DNA of 64,000 bases from NCBI GenBank assembly GCA_008638415.1, contig VWVT01000002.1, positions 496,001 to 560,000 on the forward strand. Direction: 5' to 3'. Made by a program: the position numbers and the translations under genes. Within the stretch, counting starts at the first letter, position 1, and the number at the start of each line of letters is the position of its first letter. The notes under the pieces are model-generated. The model was not told the origin of the DNA. It saw only the letters and a list, made by a program, of their open reading frames with translations, and ran no database searches. The DNA comes from Nocardiopsis sinuspersici. GTDB lineage: Bacteria; Actinomycetota; Actinomycetes; Streptosporangiales; Streptosporangiaceae. Shown piece by piece: positions 1-8,235 of the stretch.

Positions 1-1491
1 CGCCCCCGTGGCGGTGAACTCGGCGACGGCCGAACTCACCTCGGGCAGGTCGGCGGAGAATCCGTGCAGGGTCAGCACCACCTCGAAGCGCACGTGGCGC
101 TGACGGGCGATCTGGGCGAGCGCGAACCCCACCATCTCGGGGCGCCGGGTGCACATGACCACCGAGACCAGGGGGTCGGGCGGCAGCGGGACCCCGGCCC
201 GCCGGGCCAGGGAGCGCCAGCGGGTGAGCTGGCCGTGGGTCCGCAGGGCGGCGCGGCGCAGCCGGATGCTGTGCTCCTCGCGCAGGAGCGGGTCGCGCAG
301 CGCCTCCTCCCCCGCCGCGGTCAGCAGGTCGGCCAGGGGGTGGCCGAGGGCGCTCGCCCAGGCCGGGACGGGGCCGCTGACCGTCGGTACGCCCGCGGCC
401 GCGAGGGAGGCGACCGCGCGCACCGCGGCCGCGGGTCCGCTGTGCCCGGACCAGTCCACCCGTACGCCGCGCAGGTAGCGGGCCCGGCCGATGTCCAGAT
501 CGGTGACCGTCCCGTTCTCGGGGATCACGGCCAGGACCTTGTTCCCGTCGCGGATGACAGCGTGCTGGTCGTGGACCGTGAGGTCGCCCATGGGGCCGCC
601 GGACTTGCGCGCGAAGCCGCAGGGGTTGATGACGCGTTCGTCGATGGGTGCGACCAGTTCCGCGGGGTCCGCCTCCCGCACACGCGGCGGGGCGCCCTCG
701 CCGGGCCTCCACGTGTGGTGCCCGCTCCCGTGGTGCCCGTTCCCGGAGCGGGTCAGCCGCTCCCAGGACCCGGCGGCGGTGGTCTCCAGGTCCAGGCAGG
801 GGACTGCCTCGTCCTCCCAGTCGGGCGGCGGGCCGCCGTCGTGGGTGCGTACGACCAGGTCGACGACCGGTGTGACCCGGCGCAGCGGGACGGGGCCGGT
901 GGCGCTCACGCCCGAGGCCGAGGCGTCGCCGGAGCGCCACAGCGCGCCCTCGGGCCCGTGCAGCCCTCCCAGGGGAACGGGCCTGGGGCCGCGCCTGCGG
1001 CCGCCCGTCCCGTGCAGGACGGTCTCCAGGGCCGAGGCGGTGTCGGTACCGCCGGGGAAGAACAGCTCGCACACCCAGCCGCTCTTGCCCGTGCGGCGCA
1101 GCCGCAGCTCCTGGAGGCCGTGCCATTCGTTGATACCGGGAGGGGCGGGCAGCAGGGGTCCCTGGTGGCCCGGCATGTCGGCCACGACCGCGACCAGGTG
1201 TACGGCGGGCGGCAGGTGGACCGCGGTGGTGAGGGAGCGGCGAAGGTCGGTGAGGCTGGCCGCGACGACCGCCAGCAGCCCGACCTCCTCCGCCTCTCCC
1301 CGCCCGCCCACGCCCCTCACCCGGACCGGTTCGCCCATGGGGCGGGTGTCCAGGTCGACGATCCGGTCACGGACCCCGAGCCGGAGCCAGTCGAAGTAGA
1401 CGCAGCCCCGCCCCTGGAATCCGGTGTGGCACAGCACCGCGGGTTCGTTTCCGCGTGTGCGCAGGCCCTGGCGGAGTACGGAGGTGATCAT
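1..1491 (-). CDS. GT2-like glycosyltransferase paralogue, 3' end beyond the window
   Basis: The frame is open from the ATG at 1491 to the first base of the window, giving 497 codons and no stop. It is clearly paralogous to the protein at 3322-5346. Both begin MIT, and both carry RGVRVDWSGH, a block like ASLAAGVP, and RRPEMVGFALAQIARQR followed by VVLTLHGF. The first 400 or so residues match no family I recognise. From about residue 440 the sequence looks like the start of a GT-A (GT2) fold, VSVVMCTRRPEMV. The catalytic Asp-rich part seen in the paralogue (WDDDDW) would lie left of the window. A GAGG sequence precedes the start. A hairpin at 1589-1632 separates it from the gene upstream, so it probably has its own promoter. 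Likely role (inference): building a cell-surface glycan with its neighbours. Confidence 0.8.
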   Translation of the reverse strand, partial: MITSVLRQGLRTRGNEPAVLCHTGFQGRGCVYFDWLRLGVRDRIVDLDTRPMGEPVRVRGVGGRGEAEEVGLLAVVAASLTDLRRSLTTAVHLPPAVHLVAVVADMPGHQGPLLPAPPGINEWHGLQELRLRRTGKSGWVCELFFPGGTDTASALETVLHGTGGRRRGPRPVPLGGLHGPEGALWRSGDASASGVSATGPVPLRRVTPVVDLVVRTHDGGPPPDWEDEAVPCLDLETTAAGSWERLTRSGNGHHGSGHHTWRPGEGAPPRVREADPAELVAPIDERVINPCGFARKSGGPMGDLTVHDQHAVIRDGNKVLAVIPENGTVTDLDIGRARYLRGVRVDWSGHSGPAAAVRAVASLAAAGVPTVSGPVPAWASALGHPLADLLTAAGEEALRDPLLREEHSIRLRRAALRTHGQLTRWRSLARRAGVPLPPDPLVSVVMCTRRPEMVGFALAQIARQRHVRFEVVLTLHGFSADLPEVSSAVAEFTATGA

Positions 1492-1588
1492 GGGGCGACC
1501 TCGGTGGTGTGGGAGGCGGAGTCGCGACCCGTGGGACGCGCACCAGTTCCGAGTGCCCAGAGTAGTCAAATAATCACTGACAGCACTT

Positions 1589-1632
1589 GGGCACGGCGGT
1601 GTGTCGTGGACAGCCGACACACCGCCGTGCCC
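1589..1632 (-). terminator. Strong 18-bp stem-loop after the GT2 gene
   Basis: Arms 1589-1606 and 1615-1632 are perfectly complementary around an 8-nt loop. The hairpin lies 32 bases past the stop of the minus-strand gene ending at 1664 and 97 bases before the start at 1491. No clear U-tract follows, as is common in GC-rich actinomycete terminators. Confidence 0.75.
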
Positions 1633-1663
1633 CTCCCCCGCCCGGAAGGCCCTCAGGACCGGA

Positions 1664-3325
1664 TCAGCGGGCCAGCTTCCGCAGCACCCTGCGGGCCAGC
1701 CCGGGGGTGAACCAGCGCAGCTTGCGCTCGGCCCGCCTGGCCCGTGCCCGCATCCGCTCCACCTCGGCGAGCGCCTGGTCGAGCTTGCGCCGCAGCGCCT
1801 CGGGGCTCTCGGGCCCGGCCTGTCCCTCCTCCTCCGGGACCACGAAGTCCGTCCCGGGCATCCAGTGGGTGCCGTAGACCTCCTCCACGCCCCGGTCCAG
1901 CTCCTCGGCCGCGGCCTCCGGCCAGAAGCGGCGGGCCCTGGCGTAGGCGAAGACCCGCTCCAGGCGCAGGACGCCGTCGCCCCGGGTGGCCCCGGGCATG
2001 GGCGCGCACAGCAGCCCCGCCTTGTTCTTGTTCGCCGCCGCGACCAGGTCGGCCACCGCCCGGTCGCGCGGCGCCGCCCCGGCGGGCACCCGCAGCAGGA
2101 AGGGCACGCGCGGGTCGTGTTCCGGCGCCGCCTCCGCCAGGCGCACCCTGGGATCGCCCCGGAAGGTCTCCCCGACCAGCCGCAGGTCGAGCCGCTCCTC
2201 GTCCAGCGGGGAGCGCCGCCCGTCGTCGAGCGTGCCCCAGGGGCCCACCAGCCACAGCCGGATGTCGGGGGTGGTGCCCGACAGCAGCGCCGAGGCGGTG
2301 GTGTCCACCTCCTCCAGGGTGGCGCCGTCCACGTCCATGACCACGTCGACCAGCGGCACCTCCCACTGCCGGTCGGGGCGCCTGCGGCGCAGGTGGAAGT
2401 CGGGCACACGGTTGGCCACGAACGGGGCGCGGTAGCGGGTGCCCGCGTCACGGCGGGTCTGCATCTGGGTGCGGCCCAGGTGCCAGCTGCTGGTGTCCAG
2501 GTCCGGAACGAACAGGGCGCCCTGCTGGGAGACCCGGTAGGCGAACTCGCTGTCGCCGCCCAGGACCAGCCCCCCGTCCAGACCCCCCGCGGCGTCGAAC
2601 AGGGTGCGGTGCAGGGAGCCGGTGGCCCCGATGAACACCTTGTAGGCCAGGCGGTCGGCGGTCCGCAGCCTGTCGTGGTTCGCGATCGTCTGCTCCACCC
2701 AGTGCGGGTCGGCGCTCTCGCGGTCGAACAGCTCGGCGGCGCGCCCCTCACGGACCTCGGCGGCCACGTACTCGGGGGTCATGGCGCCCGGGTCGAAGTC
2801 CACGAACATCTTGTGGCCCATGGCGACCCCGTAGTCGACCAGGTGGTGCCAGCGCATCTGCGACTCGACGTGCTCGCGGTAGACCAGCATGTCCGCGTCC
2901 AGGCGCAGGACCACCTGCCCCGACGAGGCGGCGACACCGCTGTTCACGGCGTGCGCCGATCCCCACCCGCCCGGGGCGGAGGTGATCAGCCGCGTGTTCT
3001 CCGGGCGCACCGGCGGCAGGGTGAGCGGCTCGGGCGAGCCGTCGTCCACCACGACCACCTCCGTCAGGTGCGCCGGGTAGCTCTGCGCGGACAGGGAGGC
3101 CAGGACGAGCGCGAGCTTGTCCTGGTGCCCGTGGGCGGGGATGACCACCGACACCGACAGCGTCGGCGTCCACTCCCCCAGCGGCGGCGGCTGGAGCACC
3201 GAGTAGTCGTTGCGCCGCGCGCGGGGCTGGTTCCGGTAGTCGACCTCCCCCCGGGGAAGGACGGCCCCGACCTCGGGGCCGCTGGTGCGGGAGCTCGGCT
3301 CCGGGCTCATGTCAAGCGTGGTCAA
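1664..3325 (-). CDS. Family 2 glycosyltransferase
   Basis: A 553-residue protein. A GT2 (GT-A) domain starts near residue 58 with LSVSVVIPAHGHQDKL and VVVVDDGS. The metal-binding D-x-D is in LRLDADMLV near residue 135, and a downstream GGDSEFAYRV block is typical of the acceptor half. The last 200 residues are unassigned and end in a very basic stretch rich in R and K. I chose the TTG at 3325 because it overlaps the upstream stop as TTGA and has GGGGGAG a few bases before it. The ATG at 3310 would remove five residues and lacks a ribosome site. It probably adds a sugar from a nucleotide donor to a cell-wall or capsular glycan (inference). It is translationally coupled to the gene at 3322-5346. 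Confidence 0.88.
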   Translation of the reverse strand: MTTLDMSPEPSSRTSGPEVGAVLPRGEVDYRNQPRARRNDYSVLQPPPLGEWTPTLSVSVVIPAHGHQDKLALVLASLSAQSYPAHLTEVVVVDDGSPEPLTLPPVRPENTRLITSAPGGWGSAHAVNSGVAASSGQVVLRLDADMLVYREHVESQMRWHHLVDYGVAMGHKMFVDFDPGAMTPEYVAAEVREGRAAELFDRESADPHWVEQTIANHDRLRTADRLAYKVFIGATGSLHRTLFDAAGGLDGGLVLGGDSEFAYRVSQQGALFVPDLDTSSWHLGRTQMQTRRDAGTRYRAPFVANRVPDFHLRRRRPDRQWEVPLVDVVMDVDGATLEEVDTTASALLSGTTPDIRLWLVGPWGTLDDGRRSPLDEERLDLRLVGETFRGDPRVRLAEAAPEHDPRVPFLLRVPAGAAPRDRAVADLVAAANKNKAGLLCAPMPGATRGDGVLRLERVFAYARARRFWPEAAAEELDRGVEEVYGTHWMPGTDFVVPEEEGQAGPESPEALRRKLDQALAEVERMRARARRAERKLRWFTPGLARRVLRKLAR

Positions 3326-5346
3326 CGGATCTCCCCCGTGTACTCGGTGGCGGGCTGGCCGAGAGGCGAGGGCTCGCCCTCCATGAGGGCGCTCGGACGC
3401 CAGCCGAACCACTGCTGGGTGTGGTTGTGCAGGAAAAAGGCCATGTCCTCGGACCAGGTGTGTCCGCCGCCGGTACGGCGGAGCACGTACCCGAGCCCGT
3501 GGGCGCGGTAGATGCGCCCGCCGCCTCGGATGACGGCGATGAGGAGCTGGGTGTCGATGGCGCGGGGCAGTGGCCGAAAGCCCCCGACCTCCTCCAGCAC
3601 CACCCGGTCGGTGAGGATGGTGCCCCCGGCGATGAACCGGGTGGCGGCCTCGGACCTGCGGTTGCGCCAGACCGTCAGGTCGACCTCCTGGAGGTAGACG
3701 AAGTCCTGGCCGACACCGACCAGCTCGGCACCGGAGTAGGTGCGCGCCAGCAGCAGGTCGGCCAGGTGGTCGGGGCCGTACCAGTCGTCGTCGTCCCACT
3801 TGGAGATCAGGTCACCGGAGGCGCGGGCGACGGAGTCGTTGAGCACCGAGCCGAAGACCTGGTCCGCGTCGGCCTCGTGCACGACCAGAGGCCGCCCGGT
3901 GTCCCTGAACGCGGCGACCGCGGAGCGCACCTCGGGCCGGTCCGCGGGGAATCCGTGCAGGGTCAGCACCACCTCCAGGTCCACGCCGCGCTGCCGGGCG
4001 ATCTGGGCGAGCGCGAACCCCACCATCTCGGGGCGGCGCGTGCACAGGATGACCGACACACGGGGCTCCCGGGGCAGGGGGATCCCGGCCTCGGCCCCCA
4101 GTGCCCGCCAGCGGGAACGCTGACCGTGGGTCCGCAGGGCGGCACGGCGCAGGCGGACGCTGTACTCCTCACGGCGCAGCTGGTCGCGCAGGTCCTCGTC
4201 GCCGGCGCCGGTGATCAGGTCCGTGAGCGGTGCGCCCAGGCCCGACGCCCACGCGGGTACCCCGCCGCTGAGCAGGGGCACTCCGCCGGCGGCCAGCGAG
4301 GCGACCGCGCGCACGGCGGCGCTCGGCCCGGTGTGCCCGGACCAGTCCACCCTGACCCCGCGCAGGTGGCGCAGCCGTGACAGGTCGACGTCGGTGACGG
4401 TGCCGTCGGCGGCGACGGTGACCAGGTCCTTGTCACCCTCCCGGACGACGGCGTGGGCGCCGTGGAGCGTCAGGTCGGCCAGGTTCCCGTTCCCGACCCT
4501 GGTGAACCCGGTGGGGTTGACCGTGGTCTCGTCGATGGGCGCGACGGCGTTGACGGACGCCGCCTCGGTGCGCGCGGCGGTGGCGGCCCGGACGCCGGTG
4601 TGCTCGTCGGAGGCGATCCGCTCCCAGGAGTCGGCGCCGGTGGTGGCCCGGTCCAGGACCGGGACGACCGGGTCGGTCCACCCGGGCCGCTCACCGTCGC
4701 CGGACACGCGCAGCGCCAGGTCGCCGACCGGGGTCACCCGGCGCAGCGGGACGGGCCCGGCCGCGTCCACGCCGTGCGCGCCGGTGTCGCCGGGCCGCCA
4801 CAGGGTGGCCTCGGGTCCGTTGAGGACGGCCATCGGCGCGGTGGCCGGGCCCCGGCGGCGGCCGCGGGTGCCGTGTACGACGGCGTCGACCACCTGGGCG
4901 GTGTCCACCCCGTTGGGGAAGAACAGCTCGCACACCCAGCCGCTCCTGTTCGCGCGGCGCACCCGCATCTCCTGGAGGTCGCGCCACTGGCCCATGCCGG
5001 GGGAGGCCGGGATCGGGGGCTCCTGCTGGCCGGTGGTGGCGGCCAGGGCGACCAGGACGTGCACGGCCCGGGGCAGGTGCACGGCGGCGGTGAGGGCGCG
5101 GTGCAGGTCGGTGGGCGTGGCGGCCAGGACCGCGACGAGTCCGACCTCGGCCTCCCCGTCCCTGATCCAGGCCCTCGGGAGCTCCAGGGGCCGTCCCAGG
5201 GGATGGGCGTCCAGGTCCAGGAGGAGGTCGTCGGGGCGTAGCGGCAGTTCGGCCAGGATGGAGCGGGTGTCGGCGCCCGCGTGGCACAGCACGGCGGTCT
5301 CCGTGCCACGGGCGCGCAGAGTGTGCCGCAAGGCGGTGGTGATCAT
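3322..5346 (-). CDS. Large GT2-like glycosyltransferase
   Basis: A 674-residue protein starting at ATG 5346 with GAGG upstream. About 425 N-terminal residues are of unknown fold and contain the conserved island RGVRVDWSGHTGPSAAVRAV. A GT2 domain follows: RVSVILCTRRPEMV, then ISKWDDDDWYGPDHL, whose Asp cluster is the usual metal/donor site, and an RAIDTQLL block near the end. Proteins with this 'unknown half plus glycosyltransferase' layout occur in actinomycete surface-polysaccharide clusters. The gene at 1-1491 is a paralogue. It lies between a membrane-anchored methyltransferase-like gene and a second GT2, with a 4-base overlap to the latter, which suggests a glycan operon. Donor and acceptor cannot be told from the sequence. 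Confidence 0.85.
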   Translation of the reverse strand: MITTALRHTLRARGTETAVLCHAGADTRSILAELPLRPDDLLLDLDAHPLGRPLELPRAWIRDGEAEVGLVAVLAATPTDLHRALTAAVHLPRAVHVLVALAATTGQQEPPIPASPGMGQWRDLQEMRVRRANRSGWVCELFFPNGVDTAQVVDAVVHGTRGRRRGPATAPMAVLNGPEATLWRPGDTGAHGVDAAGPVPLRRVTPVGDLALRVSGDGERPGWTDPVVPVLDRATTGADSWERIASDEHTGVRAATAARTEAASVNAVAPIDETTVNPTGFTRVGNGNLADLTLHGAHAVVREGDKDLVTVAADGTVTDVDLSRLRHLRGVRVDWSGHTGPSAAVRAVASLAAGGVPLLSGGVPAWASGLGAPLTDLITGAGDEDLRDQLRREEYSVRLRRAALRTHGQRSRWRALGAEAGIPLPREPRVSVILCTRRPEMVGFALAQIARQRGVDLEVVLTLHGFPADRPEVRSAVAAFRDTGRPLVVHEADADQVFGSVLNDSVARASGDLISKWDDDDWYGPDHLADLLLARTYSGAELVGVGQDFVYLQEVDLTVWRNRRSEAATRFIAGGTILTDRVVLEEVGGFRPLPRAIDTQLLIAVIRGGGRIYRAHGLGYVLRRTGGGHTWSEDMAFFLHNHTQQWFGWRPSALMEGEPSPLGQPATEYTGEIR

Positions 5347-5471
5347 CGGGTGACCTCGGGTGTGTCGGTCGGACTCCGGCGGGAGCCCGTCGGGTGGTGC
5401 GGTGGCGGACCGTGAGGGGACGGGAGGCCGTGGAGGTGTGGGAGCACGGGGCCGCGGGAGCGGTGTCGAGC

Positions 5472-6518
5472 TCAGGCCCCCTTGCGGCTGAAGACGTGGG
5501 CGCCCTTCTCCGCGGCCTCCTCGACGCGGTGGAGTTCGGGGTACTCGTCGAGCCAGCGGTCGCCGAGGCCGCGCTCGTCGTCGCGCGCGGCGTCGTCCAG
5601 GACGATGACGACGTCCTCGGTGCAGCGCGGCAGCAGGACGGGGACGGCCGGGTAGCGGGCCTGTAGGCCGGTGGCCTTGGGCGGACCGTCGACGAACACC
5701 AGGCCGACGCCCTCCAGGTCGGCGAAGGCCGAGGTGTCGTACCAGCGGTCGGCGGTCGAAAGCCTCTGGCCGTCGACGGTGACCGTGGTGCTCGCGGTCT
5801 CGACCAGTGGGGCGTGGCGGACCTCGACGACGTCGTCGAGCCCGTGCGCGGCGACCAGCTCACGGCTGAGTTCGGCGTAGCGGGCGTCGTGCTCGAAGGC
5901 GACGAGTCTGCCGCCGCCCGCGCGGCGCAGCGCGTAGCCGATCCAGACGCTGGACGCGCCGCTGCCGCACTCCACGACCAGTTCCGGGCGCAGCCGGTCG
6001 ATGTGGCGGACCAGCACCCTGAGCACGTCGGGGGAGGCCGCCCAGCCGCGCAGGGGCGGCATGAAGGTGGCCGTGTCGAGGTGTTCGCGCAGCTCGGTCC
6101 AGGCGACCTGCTGCTCGTAGTCGTTGCGGCCCTGCACGGTGACCGCGTTCCTGATCTCGCGGTTCATCCGGGGGAGCGTGTGCTCCTGGAGGTGGACGAA
6201 GCGCTCGTGGACGCCTTCCAGGACGCGGACGTTCTCCAGCCGGTCCTGGCCGAGCGTCTCGGCGATCCTGCGGCTGTGGGCGTCCATCGCCGTGGTCACA
6301 CTCCTGGACAGGGCTCCCATGCGGCGGGACAGCAGCAGCACGCTCGCGCCGAGGGCGCCCACCGCGGCGCAGAGCAGACCGAGGAGGGTGAGGGTGACCG
6401 CCTCGGTCCATCCGATCACCCCCGAGAACCCCAGCACCGCGGGGACACAGAGCACGACGGCGCCGACCACCGCGCCGGTGGCCAGGATCAGGCGAAGACG
6501 ACTGCGAAGCGACCGCAT
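5472..6518 (-). CDS. Membrane-anchored class I SAM methyltransferase-like protein
   Basis: A 348-residue protein. Two hydrophobic segments at about residues 10-30 and 37-63 form an N-terminal membrane hairpin. A charged, probably helical linker (80-135) follows, then a Rossmann methyltransferase-like domain. Motif I is near 181-194 (LVVECGSGASSVWIG) and a motif II-like acidic residue sits in VAFEHD. The ending resembles the Methyltransf_24 group, enzymes often found in polysaccharide clusters. The ATG at 6518 follows GGAGG at good spacing; an upstream in-frame ATG at 6554 lacks a site. It is probably the first gene of the minus-strand glycan block, 125 bases before the GT2 at 5346. The substrate is unknown; methylation of a surface glycan is an inference. 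Confidence 0.78.
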   Translation of the reverse strand: MRSLRSRLRLILATGAVVGAVVLCVPAVLGFSGVIGWTEAVTLTLLGLLCAAVGALGASVLLLSRRMGALSRSVTTAMDAHSRRIAETLGQDRLENVRVLEGVHERFVHLQEHTLPRMNREIRNAVTVQGRNDYEQQVAWTELREHLDTATFMPPLRGWAASPDVLRVLVRHIDRLRPELVVECGSGASSVWIGYALRRAGGGRLVAFEHDARYAELSRELVAAHGLDDVVEVRHAPLVETASTTVTVDGQRLSTADRWYDTSAFADLEGVGLVFVDGPPKATGLQARYPAVPVLLPRCTEDVVIVLDDAARDDERGLGDRWLDEYPELHRVEEAAEKGAHVFSRKGA

Positions 6519-6821
6519 GGACGGATACCTCCACGGGAGTTCCTGACACGGCACCGCCGAGTGCGGGCCGCGGGGGGACGAGAGGGGAAGGAGCCGGTTT
6601 CCCCGTGTTGAACCACCGGCCCGCCCGCCTCCGCCGGAAGCGGTGGCCGGTGAACCGCTCAGACGCTTCCGACCTTAACGCTTCGGGGAAATAACGGATG
6701 CTCCGTAACGGAAATCGAAACCTGGAGTACATGCAATTCCCCTGTTGTTCACTCTCTCCTCATATATTTCTCATTCCTGTGCATCCGTTGTTTTTCTTCT
6801 GTTCCGGACGGGCCGTCTCCG

Positions 6822-6857
6822 CCCGCGCCCCGCGCGGGGCCCCGCGCGGGGCGCGGG
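6822..6857. repeat. Perfect 36-bp GC palindrome
   Basis: Bases 6822-6839 are the exact reverse complement of 6840-6857, with no spacer, and consist only of G and C. As DNA it could extrude a cruciform; as RNA it would fold back without a loop. It lies between divergent genes, about 300 bases upstream of one start and 680 of the other, so it ends no visible gene. Confidence 0.9.
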
Positions 6858-7473
6858 GCCCGTGCTGCGCCGGCGCCCCGCATCCTCCGCCCGGGGCGGG
6901 GCCGCCACTCCTCGTGTGTCGGGGACGTGGACGGACGCGTCCGAGGACCGCTGGGAGCGCCCCCCGGCAACGGACACGGACACGGCGGTGGCGGCTCCGG
7001 GGAACGGGGAAACCGTGTTCTCCTCGTTCTCCTCCGCCGGGCGGGGACGGGAACGGCCTCGGCCCCCGCCACGAATTCGTCGGCGGATTATCGGCGCCCG
7101 CGGATCCGCACGGATGAATACCGGACGGACATCCGTCCCACGGTCCGGTGACGGACGGATGTCGCCTCCCGGAAGGGACCGCGGCCGCTCCGCGGAAAAC
7201 GCGTCACATCCCGCCACACCACACACACGAGGAGATTCCTCCACGCACGTGATGATTGGGAGAAGACAGGAGGGGAAGTGCTGGAGGGGACGGTGGGACG
7301 GCGGGCACGGGAGTTCGCCCCTGAGAGTCCAGTGCCCTTGGCGACGCGGCCCGCACGGTCGGTGACGGCGAGGATCCGGACACGGCGGCCCGGCAGATCC
7401 GGTTTATTCCCGGACCGGAGTGTAAACAGCCTGACATCGGGTGAGCGGTCGGCTGACTGATAGCTTGCTGCAT

Positions 7474-7488
7474 AGCGATCCCATCGCT
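7474..7488 (+). promoter_or_regulatory. Inverted repeat upstream of sodA
   Basis: AGCGAT-CCC-ATCGCT is a perfect 6-bp inverted repeat ending 45 bases before the sodA start. That is a position where a repressor could cover the promoter or transcript start. Fe-type sod genes of actinomycetes are often controlled by metal-responsive Fur-family proteins such as Nur. This sequence does not obviously match a Nur box, so the cognate factor is unknown. Confidence 0.4.
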
Positions 7489-7533
7489 GGTAAACACGAC
7501 GAATCGCGTCATTGGAAAGGTGCGTCAGAAGAG

Positions 7534-8148
7534 ATGTCTGCGCCGTACTCGCTTCCCGAACTGCCCTACGACTACGCGGCCCTGGAGCCGTGGATCTCCG
7601 GTCAGATCATGGAGCTGCACCACGACAAGCACCACGCGACCTACGTCTCCGGTGCCAACACGGCCCTGGAGAAGATGGCCGAGGCCCGCGAGAGCGGTGA
7701 GTTCGGGACCATCCCGATGCTGGAGAAGAACCTGGCCTTCAACCTGGGCGGCCACGTCAACCACTCCATCTTCTGGAAGAACCTGTCCCCCGAGGGCGGC
7801 GACAAGCCCGAGGGCGAGCTGGGCGCCGCCATCGACGACCAGTTCGGCTCCTTCGACGCCTTCCGCGCGCACTTCACCTCCGTGGCCACCACGATCCAGG
7901 GCTCGGGCTGGGCGATCCTGGCCTGGGACGCACTGGGTCAGCGCCTGATCATCGAGCAGCTCTACGACCAGCAGGGCAACACCGCCCTCAGCTCCGTCCC
8001 GCTGCTGATGCTGGACATGTGGGAGCACGCCTTCTACCTCCAGTACAAGAACGTGAAGGCGGAGTACGCCAAGGCCTTCTGGAACGTGGTCAACTGGGCC
8101 GACGTCCAGGAGCGCTTCAGCAACGCCCGCGGGGTCAAGATCGGCTGA
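7534..8148 (+). CDS. sodA: Fe/Mn superoxide dismutase
   Basis: A 204-residue cytoplasmic enzyme that dismutates superoxide to oxygen and peroxide. It has full family length. The metal ligands sit in the expected motifs: His in [13 protein letters not shown], His in [10 protein letters not shown], and Asp and His in [12 protein letters not shown]. The ATG at 7534 gives the canonical [14 protein letters not shown] start; a longer frame upstream has no family similarity. The Shine-Dalgarno is modest (GGAAAGG about 12 bases away). Transcription probably ends at the hairpin 8188-8217. Metal preference cannot be assigned with certainty; sodA and sodF are both used as names in actinomycetes. Confidence 0.97.
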   Translation: MSAPYSLPELPYDYAALEPWISGQIMELHHDKHHATYVSGANTALEKMAEARESGEFGTIPMLEKNLAFNLGGHVNHSIFWKNLSPEGGDKPEGELGAAIDDQFGSFDAFRAHFTSVATTIQGSGWAILAWDALGQRLIIEQLYDQQGNTALSSVPLLMLDMWEHAFYLQYKNVKAEYAKAFWNVVNWADVQERFSNARGVKIG

Positions 8149-8187
8149 CGCCGAGGGCTTCCGTCCGGTGAGGCTCCGGACATGGCG

Positions 8188-8217
8188 GAGGGCGGCACCA
8201 CACGTGGTGCCGCCCTC
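8188..8217. terminator. Bidirectional stem-loop between sodA and the MocR gene
   Basis: A perfect 13-bp stem (8188-8200 with 8205-8217) around a 4-nt loop lies between convergent stops at 8148 and 8236. It can serve both transcripts. Confidence 0.88.
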
Positions 8218-8235
8218 GCGCGTGTCCGGAGCGGA

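Larger units (their letters stand above)
6519..7533. other. 1-kb divergent intergenic region without a convincing gene
   Basis: This spacer lies between the divergent methyltransferase-like gene and sodA. Its left part (about 6660-6800) is unusually AT-rich with short T runs. The middle holds a perfect GC palindrome, and the right part is the sodA promoter region. Open frames exist on both strands, but they show proline/arginine-rich composition, no domain and no ribosome site, so I do not call a gene. Confidence 0.55.

Noticed and set aside
1601..3511. Long plus-strand open frame opposite the GT2 gene
   Set aside because: Repetitive G/Q/V/H composition typical of the frame opposite high-GC genes; the minus-strand protein has clear GT2 motifs.
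6745..7365. Open frames on both strands in the spacer before sodA
   Set aside because: Arg/Pro-rich products, no domain, no Shine-Dalgarno, and they cross the palindrome.
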